The notes under the pieces were generated by a model. That model searched no databases and had not been told where the DNA came from. It saw only the letters and a list, made by a program, of their open reading frames with translations. Position numbers and translations under genes: made by a program. Shown piece after piece: positions 1 through 9,637 of a stretch of DNA of 64,000 nucleotides (positions within the stretch are counted from its first letter, which is position 1; each line of letters starts with the position of its first letter). This DNA is from Methanomicrobiales archaeon HGW-Methanomicrobiales-3 (GTDB lineage Archaea > Halobacteriota > Methanomicrobia > Methanomicrobiales > Methanospirillaceae): the NCBI GenBank assembly GCA_002839605.1, contig PGYK01000001.1:62001-126000 (forward strand). Reading direction: 5' to 3'.

Positions 1-7
1 GCGGGGC

Positions 8-859
8 ATGCAGAAGGTGATGGACCGTCACGAGATCTCCGTCATCGTCAACACTGCCGAAGACATCTGGATCTCGGGAAACCACATCTCGCCGGATCTC
101 GACACGGTGATGTACCTCTTCTCGGGCATCCTCAATACCGATACGTGGTGGGGGGTGCGCAACGACACGTTCACCACCCACGAAGAGACGGCCCGGCTCG
201 GCCTTGACGAATTTATCGCGATCGGCGACCGGGACCGTGCCGTGCACATTGCCCGCGGCGACATGCTCCGGAACGGGATGCGCTTAACCAACATCACCAC
301 CCTGCTCTGCGAGCGGTACGGGGTCCGGGAGACGGTCCTGCCGATGACCGATACCGAAGTGACCACGCAGGTGAGAACCGATCTCGGCCTGATCCATTTC
401 CAGGACTACTGGATCCGGGCAAAAGGGCAGATCGGGATTTCCGAGGTGGTCCGGAGTTACCGGGAGCCTCCGGTGGCAACTCCTGAAGCGCTTGCCGCGA
501 TCGAGGCGAGCGAGGCCGTGGTCATCGGTCCCTCCAACCCCATCACGAGTATCCTGCCGATCCTCATGTGCGACGGGATCAAACAGGCGCTGCGGAACAA
601 GCCGGTCGTTACCGTGAGCCCGTTCATCGGGAACGCACCCATCAGCGGCCCGGCCGGTGCCCTGATGACGGCAGCAGGGTTCGAGCCCAGCTCGATCGGG
701 ACCTACAACTGCTACGACGGGCTCACTGACATCTTCATCCAGGATATCCGGGATTCGGTCGAAGTGAGCCACTCGGCCCGTTTCGATACCCTGATGGTAA
801 ACGAGGAGAAGAGTATTGCCCTTGCTCAGGAAGTATTGCGCCTTTTGAGCACCTGCTGA
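8..859 (+). CDS. cofD: 2-phospho-L-lactate transferase CofD (coenzyme F420 biosynthesis), 5' end probably outside window
   Basis: Translation has CofD family features ([65 protein letters not shown]). The N-terminal GGTGGxK segment is missing, so the gene likely starts upstream of the window. Confidence 0.9.
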   Translation: MQKVMDRHEISVIVNTAEDIWISGNHISPDLDTVMYLFSGILNTDTWWGVRNDTFTTHEETARLGLDEFIAIGDRDRAVHIARGDMLRNGMRLTNITTLLCERYGVRETVLPMTDTEVTTQVRTDLGLIHFQDYWIRAKGQIGISEVVRSYREPPVATPEALAAIEASEAVVIGPSNPITSILPILMCDGIKQALRNKPVVTVSPFIGNAPISGPAGALMTAAGFEPSSIGTYNCYDGLTDIFIQDIRDSVEVSHSARFDTLMVNEEKSIALAQEVLRLLSTC

Positions 860-985
860 AATGGTGCCGTATTCTCCCTCACGGGAGCGGGTGCCGAAAG
901 GAGAGCGGGCAAAATTTGCTTCAGACGTGCAAATCTATATCATGCTCCGGAGTAACGATTATCGTAAGAGGTTCGGGATTTTAAG

Positions 986-1894
986 ATGCTCCGTGAGATT
1001 GTTTTCGGAATCCTGGCGGCAGGTATCCTGCTGGCCGGGTGTGTTGCAGATGTGCCTGCTCCTGCAGGCACGCTCGAACTGACGTCCTCCCCGCCGGGTG
1101 CAGAGATCTATCTCGACAGCCAGTACCGGGGGACCACCCCGAGCACGATCACCGGTGTTGAGCCCGGGAGCCATACGCTCGAATACCGCATGAGCGGCTA
1201 CACCAGCTGGCAGTCGGTGGTTTCGGTACCTCCGGGAACCTCGAATTTTTTTGCTGAACTGGCAGCAGTGCCGGTCACCCCGCAACCGACAGCGGATACC
1301 GGCTACCTCAGCACCGGTATCCCGCCCGGGCTGACGGTCAGGGTCAGCAGGGAAGAGATGATCATCGGGGACTCGATCATCTTCTCCGGTACCTGCACCG
1401 GCTGCAAAACGATTGTCCTGACCCTGTACGGGCCGGGATTCTATACCGACGGGGTGGTTCTCGGTACGGTGAAGACCGATGCGATCAATGCCTGGACCTA
1501 TACCTGGAACCCGGGAACCAAGCTCCAGTCGGGAACCTTCACCATCGTGGTGAGTGATAGCGCAGGCACGGTCTCCGATAGGAAAGAGTTCAGGGCTATC
1601 GGCAACGGGGTCGTAACCGTCACCCCGAGCTCGTATGCAGCAAGCCCCGGGGATTCTATCACCTTCTCCGGCAGGTGCACAACAGGTGCGCGGAATGTCA
1701 AACTTGTACTGTTCGGGCCGGACCGGTTCTCCACCGGGGTTGATCTCGGAACATTCTCAGTAACGGCAGACAACACCTGGAGTTACCGGACCCGGCTCGA
1801 GAGTACCATGCCGGTCGGTACCTACACGGCATCAGCGAGCGATGTGCCCAAGACAACTTCCGGTTCCAGCCAGTTCACCGTAGGGTACGCATAG
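986..1894 (+). CDS. PEGA-domain lipoprotein with two Ig-like/beta-sandwich repeats
   Basis: Lipobox-like signal (ILAAGILLAGCVAD), PEGA motif (LELTSSPPGAEIYLDSQYRGTTPSTITGVEPGSHTLEYRMSGY), then two similar ~90-aa modules (IIGDSIIFSGTCTG... / SPGDSITFSGRCTTG...). Confidence 0.75.
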   Translation: MLREIVFGILAAGILLAGCVADVPAPAGTLELTSSPPGAEIYLDSQYRGTTPSTITGVEPGSHTLEYRMSGYTSWQSVVSVPPGTSNFFAELAAVPVTPQPTADTGYLSTGIPPGLTVRVSREEMIIGDSIIFSGTCTGCKTIVLTLYGPGFYTDGVVLGTVKTDAINAWTYTWNPGTKLQSGTFTIVVSDSAGTVSDRKEFRAIGNGVVTVTPSSYAASPGDSITFSGRCTTGARNVKLVLFGPDRFSTGVDLGTFSVTADNTWSYRTRLESTMPVGTYTASASDVPKTTSGSSQFTVGYA

Positions 1895-2192
1895 AACCTG
1901 CTCCTTTTTTTTACAGCAACGGGAAGCTGTCACGATCCACCCGTTTCTCCTTTCAGGCAGGTAACCACGGGATTTTTTGTATACCGGGGCAAGCCCCAAA
2001 AAACACAAAAAATTCCCCGGCCCGGCAGAATCCTCTAAAAAACGGGTTGCGGGTACTGGAGAAGGGGGCGCTGATTCACACCCCCATCCCCAATCAGGGC
2101 CCGGATATCGCTGGAAGCAGCACAAAAACGACAAAACGGGTATCCGATACCTATTTGAGGGATTTTATCCAAACAATCGTTCGGAGTACTAT

Positions 2193-3392
2193 ATGAGCAT
2201 CACCAAGAAGTTCCTGAACATGTTCAAATCGGGCAAGGACGGGAAGGACGGGGAAGACCAGGAAGCGCGTCTCCGGGCACAAAAAGAGCGCTCCGATAAT
2301 TTTCTCAGGGCACTGACCGAGGGCGATCTCGACGCCCGGTGGAGTGCCGTCAGGTCGGTGGGGGATCTCGGGGAACCGTTCATCGAGCCCCTTATCGGGG
2401 GCCTCAAGGACGAGTACTGGATCATCCGCCGGGGAGCGGCAGATACGCTGGGCAAGATCGGGCAGCCGGCAGTTGAGCCGCTCATCAAGGCGCTGGACGA
2501 GCCGCGGGACGATGTACGGCAGGAGACCATCCGTGCCCTCCAGCTCATCGGAGAGCCTGCCGTAGAACCGCTCCTGCGGGCAACCAAACACACCTACCCG
2601 CTCATCCGCCGGGGGGCCATCCAGGCACTGGGCATCATGGGCGAGGAGCGGACCGTCGGGACACTCATCGAGTGCTTAAAAGACGCAGATCCCGGCGTAC
2701 GGTACGAGTGCGCAGTCGCATTCGGGCGTATCGGGGATGCACGGGCAGTCGGCCCCTTGATCGAGACCCTCAACGATACCCGGGAGCATGTCCGGACAGC
2801 AGCAATGGCTACCCTCGTCTCCCTTGGCGAGCCGGCCATCGAACCTCTCATCAGGGCACTGATCGATGTGAACGAGGACGTCTGCCGGAGGAGCATGCTG
2901 GCGCTGGTGACCCTTGGCGAGCCGGCCATCGAACCTCTCATCAGGGCACTGGGAGAGACCAACTCCGGGATCCGCCGGGGCGCCATCGAGGCACTCGGGC
3001 AGATCGGCAACACGCGGGCGATCGCCCCCGTCATCGCGCTTCTGGATGACCCCGAACGGATCGTCCGGATCGAGGTTGTGAAAGCGCTCGCGGCCCTCGG
3101 GGTTCCCGCGATCGCCCCGCTCATGCAGGTGTTCCGGCAGGGAGATGCACGGACGCGGACTGCGGCAATGGAGGCCCTCTGGATGCTCGGCCAGCCGGCA
3201 ACAACGCCCCTGATCATGGTCTTAAAGGATGACCAGAGCGATGTCCGGAAACGGGCAGCGCTCCTCCTTGGCGAGATCGGCGACCAGAAAGCCGTGGACC
3301 ACTTAACCGGCCTCCTTGCGGACGAGAACGTGACCGTTCGCCGCGAGGCATTCGAAGCCCTCGAGATGATCAAGAAGCGGACCGGGGCGTAA
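2193..3392 (+). CDS. HEAT-repeat (PBS lyase-like) protein
   Basis: Repeated ~30-aa units (GEPAIEPLIRAL, DVRxxAxxALGxIG). Start set at ATG 2193 (MSITKKFLNMF) rather than the ORF start at 1977. Confidence 0.85.
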   Translation: MSITKKFLNMFKSGKDGKDGEDQEARLRAQKERSDNFLRALTEGDLDARWSAVRSVGDLGEPFIEPLIGGLKDEYWIIRRGAADTLGKIGQPAVEPLIKALDEPRDDVRQETIRALQLIGEPAVEPLLRATKHTYPLIRRGAIQALGIMGEERTVGTLIECLKDADPGVRYECAVAFGRIGDARAVGPLIETLNDTREHVRTAAMATLVSLGEPAIEPLIRALIDVNEDVCRRSMLALVTLGEPAIEPLIRALGETNSGIRRGAIEALGQIGNTRAIAPVIALLDDPERIVRIEVVKALAALGVPAIAPLMQVFRQGDARTRTAAMEALWMLGQPATTPLIMVLKDDQSDVRKRAALLLGEIGDQKAVDHLTGLLADENVTVRREAFEALEMIKKRTGA

Positions 3393-3522
3393 TCTTCCCG
3401 ATACTTTTTTGTTCCGGCGATCGCTGGAATTTTTTCGCCCGGATTCTTCCAACTTCGCGGTTCTTAAATATCCTTTCGCGCCAACCGGATCGGTTGACGA
3501 TTTGGTCAGGAAGGTAATACCA

Positions 3523-4710
3523 GTGTCGGGCATACAATCTGAAAGATCACCACTCAGCCGGCTCGTGCTGTTCGTGGTATGCATCGCAATCGCAGGGATC
3601 GTTGCTGGAATCGGAATATTCGCAACCGGGATCCTGCTCCCGCAGGAGGATATCCCCCAGCCTCCGGAGAACGAGGGCGTCATGGACCCGATGGGACAGA
3701 AAGGGGATGTGTCTCCGGACGGCACAAACTGCAAGGGCGTGTACAATCTCGAAGAGGCGAGCCGGCAGGTTATCGCAGCACCCACGGTTGTGGATATCAA
3801 TGAAGCAAACGGGAACCTGATGGTGCGGGGGCCCCTGCCGCTGATCCTCCGTGACGGGTCTGATCCCGCAAATGGCTGCCGGAACAAAGCAGACTGGCAG
3901 TTCGCGTACGAGAACCTCAATGCCATGATCAAGGCGGAGAAGGATGTTGTGCCGGTCTACTTACCGGATTCCAAAAAGACCTTCCTTACCGGGGAGATGC
4001 AGTCCTTCGATCTTGCAGATTACCACGTGATCGTCATAAGCCTCCTGAACCATGCCGACAATGCAAACTACTTCGATATAGAGAAAGCGGAGTTCGGGGG
4101 AAAATTCAGCCAGTGCACACAAGAGGTCCAGGAGGGGACACTCCGGGGCCAGCCGGCAACGCTTATCTGGTCGAGCGTCGAGGGCTGCACCGACAATTAC
4201 GGGGTCTGCACCCGGCTCCTCACCAAAGATGATGAGAACGGCGGTACCTGTAGTTATCAGGACCTGATCGCCCGGATGAACACCCTGATGACCGAAACGG
4301 ATCCCTCCGGGAAGAAACGGCTGATCTACTATCACTGCACGCACGGATCCGACCGGACCGGCATGGTCACGATGGGGTACCTGATGAAGGCAGGGAATCT
4401 GAGCTATCCCGATGCCCTGAAGTACACAGCAAACCTGGGTCAGGAAACCCCGGTCATCAAACCCCATACACCCAAAGAGACCCTGCAGCGGCTTGCCACC
4501 TATTACTGCAATGCAATCGGCGGCTCCGGTTGCCCGGCGAACGCGGGTGCCAGTTTGCCGCAGGGTTCCGGAAGTGCCGGCACCCAGGTACCCACACCCG
4601 CGATAACGCCGGTTGTAACACTCCAGCCGGCGATGACAACCGTGCCCGTGCAGACTGCGGTTCCGGACAGACCCTATAATCCCGCCAATGAGGGCGATTC
4701 CCAATTCTGA
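3523..4710 (+). CDS. Membrane-anchored protein tyrosine/dual-specificity phosphatase-like protein
   Basis: N-terminal TM (LVLFVVCIAIAGIVAGIGIFATGILL); HCTHGSDRTG matches the HCX5R(S/T)G phosphatase signature. GTG at 3523 is in frame with a TATA-like ttaaatatcc upstream; the ORF track starts at 3409. Confidence 0.65.
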   Translation: MSGIQSERSPLSRLVLFVVCIAIAGIVAGIGIFATGILLPQEDIPQPPENEGVMDPMGQKGDVSPDGTNCKGVYNLEEASRQVIAAPTVVDINEANGNLMVRGPLPLILRDGSDPANGCRNKADWQFAYENLNAMIKAEKDVVPVYLPDSKKTFLTGEMQSFDLADYHVIVISLLNHADNANYFDIEKAEFGGKFSQCTQEVQEGTLRGQPATLIWSSVEGCTDNYGVCTRLLTKDDENGGTCSYQDLIARMNTLMTETDPSGKKRLIYYHCTHGSDRTGMVTMGYLMKAGNLSYPDALKYTANLGQETPVIKPHTPKETLQRLATYYCNAIGGSGCPANAGASLPQGSGSAGTQVPTPAITPVVTLQPAMTTVPVQTAVPDRPYNPANEGDSQF

Positions 4711-4809
4711 TCTTTTTTACCTGTTTTTGCAGCACTTCTTTTCCCTTGCAGGTGCCGGCCGGGCGCAATGTATATCCTCACGTTCATGCGATAGTCATTC
4801 CTGAGGTGG

Positions 4810-5253
4810 ATGCAGTTGCGACTTGTCGTCACAAGGCGGAATTATGATGCCCAAAATACCGGAAGGGCCGGCACAGCAGGAGTGGAGATCGGGAAAGACT
4901 CGTACCGCGAACGGCTGGTAAAATACGTCCCGGTTGAGGGGCTTGTCTTCTTTGTCGCAGTCTACGGCAGCTCCTATGCCGCTATGAGTTTCCAGCCGTA
5001 CTTCTCCCTGATCGCCCGCTGGATCTTCCTTGCCGGCATTGCCGCAACCCTGCTCTGGCTCTGGAAAGTCGAAGGAGTTACCGACTGGGTCCAGCTCGCG
5101 ATATCCACGTTCGGCTTTGTCGTATGGATCTTCGCATTCGGGGTGGTGCCGGTTGCAGAGCTGCCGTGGTACAACCAGGTTGCCGCAGCCCTGTTCCTGC
5201 CGTTCTATGTTTTTGGAACCCCCCTGATCGAGGGCATACCGGAGCAGTGGTGA
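4810..5253 (+). CDS. Small polytopic membrane protein of unknown function
   Basis: Multiple hydrophobic segments; start uncertain (may begin near VEIGKDSYRERL). Confidence 0.5.
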   Translation: MQLRLVVTRRNYDAQNTGRAGTAGVEIGKDSYRERLVKYVPVEGLVFFVAVYGSSYAAMSFQPYFSLIARWIFLAGIAATLLWLWKVEGVTDWVQLAISTFGFVVWIFAFGVVPVAELPWYNQVAAALFLPFYVFGTPLIEGIPEQW

Positions 5254-5271
5254 GCGCCTTAGCGTTCCCGC

Positions 5272-5745
5272 GTGAAACCTTCAAATCCGATGGCTGCGGA
5301 TACCTCCTCCATGGATCCATTCATGCAGGAGGCAATCGCAGAGGCACGGCAGGGGCTTTCAGAGGGAGGCATCCCCATCGGCTCGGTGCTGGTGAGGGAC
5401 GGTACGATCATCGGCCGGGGGCATAACCGCCGCGTGCAGAAAGGCGACCCCGTAATTCACGCGGAGATCGACTGCCTGATGAACGCCGGCCGGATCGGGT
5501 CGTTCCATGCCACAACCCTCTACTCCACGCTGATGCCCTGCTATCTCTGTGCCGGCGCTGCCGTCCAGTTCCGGATCCCGAAGGTTGTTGTGGGGGAGTC
5601 GCGGACCTTTGCCGGCGCCAGAGGGTTCATGGAGGAGCACGGGATCGAAGTCGTGGATCTCGATCTTCCGGAGTGTGTCCTGATGATGGAGGACTTTATC
5701 CGGAAAAACCCGGCGCTCTGGAACGAGGACATCGGGGAACTGTAG
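5272..5745 (+). CDS. Cytosine/guanine deaminase-like nucleoside deaminase
   Basis: Zn-deaminase motifs HAEIDCLMNAGR and TLMPCYLCAGA; GTG start at 5272 or a later start possible. Confidence 0.85.
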   Translation: MKPSNPMAADTSSMDPFMQEAIAEARQGLSEGGIPIGSVLVRDGTIIGRGHNRRVQKGDPVIHAEIDCLMNAGRIGSFHATTLYSTLMPCYLCAGAAVQFRIPKVVVGESRTFAGARGFMEEHGIEVVDLDLPECVLMMEDFIRKNPALWNEDIGEL

Positions 5746-5793
5746 AACAACCGTTTCGCAATTTTCATATCCTCCCGCATACCTCTCTCCAGT

Positions 5794-6999
5794 ATGGTTA
5801 CGCTCGCGGATATCCGGGCAGCAGAGGGGCGGATCGCGGGGCACATCATCCGTACGCCGGTCGTGTTCTCCCCCACGCTCTCCGCGATGACCGGGGCGCA
5901 GGTCTGGTTCAAGCTCGAGGCGCTCCAGAAAGCCGGCTCGTTCAAGGTCAGGGGGGCGTCAAACAAGATCCTTGCAGCAGGTGATGCGATCAAAGGTATG
6001 GGGGTGGTTGCGGCATCGGCGGGAAACCATGCCCAGGGCGTGGTCGTCGCCGCTCATGCCGCCGGTGTCCCTGCCGTCATCGTGATGCCCGAGTGGGCGG
6101 CGATCTCCAAGCAGGAGGCAACCCGGGGGTACGGGGCACAGGTGATCCTCCACGGCAGAACGCTCGAAGAGAGCATTGACCGGGCAGAGAGTCTTGCTGC
6201 GGAGGGCCGGCTCTTCATCCATCCCTTCGATGACGGGGAGGTCATTGCCGGGCAGGGGACGATTGGCCTTGAGATCCTCGCCGACCTGCCGGAGACCGAC
6301 CTCATCGTGGTCCCGGTCGGGGGCGGCGGGCTCATCGCCGGGATCGCAACCGCGGCAAAGGCCCTGCGGCCGGAAGTATCGGTCGTGGGTGTGCAGGCCG
6401 CAGCCTGTCCATCGGCAGAAGAGAGCCTGCGGCAGGGCCGGCCGGCACCGGTCCGCGCCGGGAGGACGATCGCGGACGGGATACGCGTTGCCGAAACCGG
6501 GGATCTCACGTTTTCGGCTATTCGCGACATTGTGGATACGATTGTTGTCGTAACCGAGGAGGAGATTGCAGATGCGATGCTGCTCCTGCTCGAACGCAAG
6601 CACATCGTGGCAGAGGGTGCGGGCGCCGCCCCGCTCGCTGCCCTCATGAACGGCTCCATCGAGATCACGCCCGGCAGCACGATCGTGCTGGTCATCAGCG
6701 GCGGGAACGTGGACAGTGCCATGCTCTTTAGGATCGTGAGGCAGTCCATGGCACGGCAGGGGCGGATCCTCCGGTTCTCCGTGCTCCTCGATGACCAGCC
6801 CGGTACCCTTGCCCGGCTGCTTTCAGTCATCGCGGAGAAGCGGGGCAACATCCTCCACATCCACCACACGCTCGGAGAGAGCAGTGTGCCGGTGCAGATG
6901 GCACGGGTGCACCTCGAACTGGAGACCCGGGGCCGGGATCACGGCGAGGCGATTAAAAAAGCGGTTGCGGGGGCGGGGTATGAGATGAGGATGGGGTGA
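5794..6999 (+). CDS. ilvA: Threonine ammonia-lyase (PLP-dependent, C-terminal ACT domain)
   Basis: KAGSFKVRGASNKI PLP-lysine motif, VPVGGGGLIAGIATA, C-terminal ACT-like region (RFSVLLDDQPGTLARLLSVIAEKRGNILHIHH). Confidence 0.9.
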   Translation: MVTLADIRAAEGRIAGHIIRTPVVFSPTLSAMTGAQVWFKLEALQKAGSFKVRGASNKILAAGDAIKGMGVVAASAGNHAQGVVVAAHAAGVPAVIVMPEWAAISKQEATRGYGAQVILHGRTLEESIDRAESLAAEGRLFIHPFDDGEVIAGQGTIGLEILADLPETDLIVVPVGGGGLIAGIATAAKALRPEVSVVGVQAAACPSAEESLRQGRPAPVRAGRTIADGIRVAETGDLTFSAIRDIVDTIVVVTEEEIADAMLLLLERKHIVAEGAGAAPLAALMNGSIEITPGSTIVLVISGGNVDSAMLFRIVRQSMARQGRILRFSVLLDDQPGTLARLLSVIAEKRGNILHIHHTLGESSVPVQMARVHLELETRGRDHGEAIKKAVAGAGYEMRMG

Positions 7000-7621
7000 G
7001 GGTTCCTTCACCAGGTGAAACATCCTTTTTCCGGCAACGGGCGCGCTTCGCCGTAACAGGCAGCCCGGTGATTGAATCATTCCATTCTTTTATAATAAAT
7101 TTTGAGATGGACCAACAAACATATAACAAAATCCATCATTTTTAGGATAATCACAATGCTTCACGACCTCTGCAATCCGCTGACAATAAAGATCATGGCG
7201 CTCGGCCGCCCGCTGTATGAAGCGGAGCGGATCGCGGCCGTGATTGTCATCTGGGTTGTCCTGATCTGTGCCATGACCGGTTGCAGGATCGGCGTTGCGG
7301 GAATGCCGGATCGCGAGCCGGACGAGATGTCCGGTTCCGGCGGCTCCACTCCCGCCCGCGGTACCGGCCCGGTAAGCATTTGTGGGATTTTCCCGGCAGG
7401 TACCGGGACCGTGGCGGATACTTCCCGCGCTCTTCTGCATACGCAATAACCCGCCGGCCCGCTGCAGAGCGAAGGCCTTCCGGTACTGATATGGAAATCG
7501 ATACCGGAGAGGCCGCTTTCCCTGCGGGCATGTGCCGGCCTGACATCCCTTGATCGAGCGAAGCGGAAACGATCCGCCACCTCTGCTGTATCGCTGATGA
7601 ACACACGCGAGAAAAAAACCG

Positions 7622-8125
7622 ATGACAAAAAACGATGATGAGATTTCAACCGCAGGATCCTCCGGGATCCGGCAGCGGAGAAGTTCCGGTGTTGCCGGGC
7701 CTTCTTGCGAAGTATCGCAGACAGATCACCGTTTGTCCGGCACGAACCAATCCAAGCCGGACAAGGACACCCAGAACCGGGCATGCAGGAATGCGCCGGC
7801 CAATGAACCGGTGCAACGGCCGGCAGGATCCGTGTTCCGGAAGACTGAGCTGTACGGGACCGTGCGACCGTCCACACCCGATGAGAAGAAGCGAACAAGA
7901 AAAAGGATCCTGCAAAAACTCAATGATCCCGCAGATACCCTGTCGTGCCGCCAGTTCGAGACGGCGTTCCGGGACCTCATCGGCTCCATCCTGGAGCACC
8001 AGAACCTGGCACACGAGAGGATGCTCCTGTATATCGCCGATCTCGAACAGCAGGTCGTAGCCCTCGAACACCGGCTTGAAACAATGAGGCAGACACCGTC
8101 CGGTGATGCGGAGGTTACGGGATGA
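7622..8125 (+). CDS. Hypothetical protein, first gene of an ATGA-coupled ORFan cassette
   Basis: Open frame with coiled-coil-like C-terminus (HERMLLYIADLEQQVVALEHRLETM); stop overlaps the next ATG. Confidence 0.55.
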   Translation: MTKNDDEISTAGSSGIRQRRSSGVAGPSCEVSQTDHRLSGTNQSKPDKDTQNRACRNAPANEPVQRPAGSVFRKTELYGTVRPSTPDEKKRTRKRILQKLNDPADTLSCRQFETAFRDLIGSILEHQNLAHERMLLYIADLEQQVVALEHRLETMRQTPSGDAEVTG

Positions 8126-8274
8126 CGGTTCCCAATCTCATGCCCCGGCGATGGAGAAACCTGATCCTTGTGCTTGCCGACTGGGAAGACCGGCTCTCCG
8201 GCCGCCTGGTCCACAAGATCGAACGGCTCAACCGGCGCGTGCAGGTTCTGGAAGCGCACCGGAGGTATGCTTGA
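8122..8274 (+). CDS. Hypothetical 50-aa protein
   Basis: ATG at 8122 overlaps upstream stop (ATGA). Own translation: MTVPNLMPRRWRNLILVLADWEDRLSGRLVHKIERLNRRVQVLEAHRRYA. Confidence 0.5.
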   Translation: MTVPNLMPRRWRNLILVLADWEDRLSGRLVHKIERLNRRVQVLEAHRRYA

Positions 8275-8534
8275 CCAGGGCCAGATCGCGGACCGAAGGG
8301 GAGATCCCGCTGCATCTCCTCCCGCTGGCTGTTGCCCGCAAGGTCCGGGAATGGGGCGATGTCGTGTACCGCATCAGCATCGTGCGGACGCACTGGCACC
8401 ATTACAACGTGACGGTGCGGACCCGGACAATCCATAAGGAACTCGCACCGGAGAAAGTTGCGAGAATTTCCCGGGATGCGCCCGCAGATCCTAAGAGGCG
8501 ATCGCGATCAGGACGCCAGGAGTGTAGCGCATGA
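8271..8534 (+). CDS. Hypothetical small basic protein
   Basis: TTG at 8271 overlaps the stop of 8122..8274 (TTGA) and is in frame with the longer 8103 ORF; stop overlaps the ATG of the next gene. Confidence 0.5.
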   Translation: MTRARSRTEGEIPLHLLPLAVARKVREWGDVVYRISIVRTHWHHYNVTVRTRTIHKELAPEKVARISRDAPADPKRRSRSGRQECSA

Positions 8535-8968
8535 CCCGCGGGCCATTGCCGGTAAAGGCAATCCGGAAGGCGATGGAAAATGCAGCAGCACGCGGAAACG
8601 TGATGGACCGGGATCTCTTCCAGCGATCCCGGATCGGCTTCATCATCTTCTGCGCAATGCTCACGGTCTTTGTCCGGGTCCGGCGTTCCCGGTGTCACCT
8701 GATGAGTCCGGAAGACTGTGCCGCTGAGTACAGGATTGATGTCCTGATCCTGCGCAGGATCCCGCTTACGGGTGTTGTTGCCCGCGAGCTCTGGCTCCTC
8801 ACCCCGTGGGGGACCTGGCAGTATTTCCGGGTCCTCAACGACCGCCTCATCGAGGTCCGGGCCGACGGGTCGCCGGTGCTGCAGGAGGTTACAGGAGCTC
8901 CCGGACCGGGGGGCCCGTCGGGGACCTCCCCGGCTGTCTCCGTCGTAAGGCCAGGGGGTGGGAGCTGA
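8531..8968 (+). CDS. Hypothetical protein, fourth gene of the ATGA-coupled cassette
   Basis: ATG at 8531 overlaps the stop at 8532-8534; contains RIPLTGVVARELWLLTPWGTWQYFRVLNDRLIEVRADGSPVL. Confidence 0.55.
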   Translation: MTRGPLPVKAIRKAMENAAARGNVMDRDLFQRSRIGFIIFCAMLTVFVRVRRSRCHLMSPEDCAAEYRIDVLILRRIPLTGVVARELWLLTPWGTWQYFRVLNDRLIEVRADGSPVLQEVTGAPGPGGPSGTSPAVSVVRPGGGS

Positions 8969-9020
8969 GATTCCCTGATCTGACCATAAGGGGATCACCT
9001 CCCCCTCATACCTAAAAATA

Positions 9021-9235
9021 CCAATCCGGGCCCGTAATGGGCCCCGTTTCCCTTTTTTGGGGGGCTTGCAACCGGCCTGTTTCTGCGGTTTTTGCGGGGG
9101 GTTTTCCGGGATTCTTTTGTTCTTGCCCGGATTGGCTGAAATGGGGTATTTTCGGGGAGATAAACCGGCCCGTACAGAGCTGGTTTTTGGGGAGGTTGGT
9201 GTCGTATTCCCTGATAGCGGATTTAGGGAGGGAGG
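9021..9235. repeat. Diverged direct repeat, copy 1 (~215 bp)
   Basis: Starts ccaatccgggcccgtaatgggccccgtttccctttttt and ends ctgatagcggattt; near-identical over its length to 9359..9570. Confidence 0.85.
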
Positions 9236-9358
9236 GTAAGGAAAGGCGGGTGGGGGGCCCGGAGGGGATCCGTGTCCGGTTACCGGTTATGGCAGGAGCC
9301 CTGGTGTCAGGAGCTTTCCAGTTGAGGGGGGATGAGCAGATCAGGTTGGATGAAATTG

Positions 9359-9570
9359 CCAATCCGGGCCCTTAACGGGCCCCGTTTCCCTTTTTTGAGG
9401 GGCCTTCTACCGGCTTGTTTCTGCGGTTTTTGCGGGGGGTTTTCCGAGATTCTATTGTTCTTGCCCGGATTGGCTGGAAGGGGGCATTATCGGGGAGAGA
9501 AACCGGCCCGTACAGAGCTGGTTTTTGGGGAGGTCGGGGTTGTATTCCCTGATAGCGGATTTGGGGGGTG
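9359..9570. repeat. Diverged direct repeat, copy 2 (~212 bp)
   Basis: ccaatccgggcccttaacgggccccgtttccctttttt ... ctgatagcggattt; same order of blocks as copy 1 with scattered substitutions. Confidence 0.85.
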
Positions 9571-9637
9571 GGGGGCCGGGAAAGGCGGGTTATGGATATA
9601 CGGGGGGGAATGGACTAAATTATCTGCAGTAAAAAAA

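Noticed and set aside
7102-7449. Possible 115-aa protein downstream of ilvA
   Set aside because: Only weak support: one hydrophobic segment, no clear RBS and no recognisable motif; left out of the feature list.
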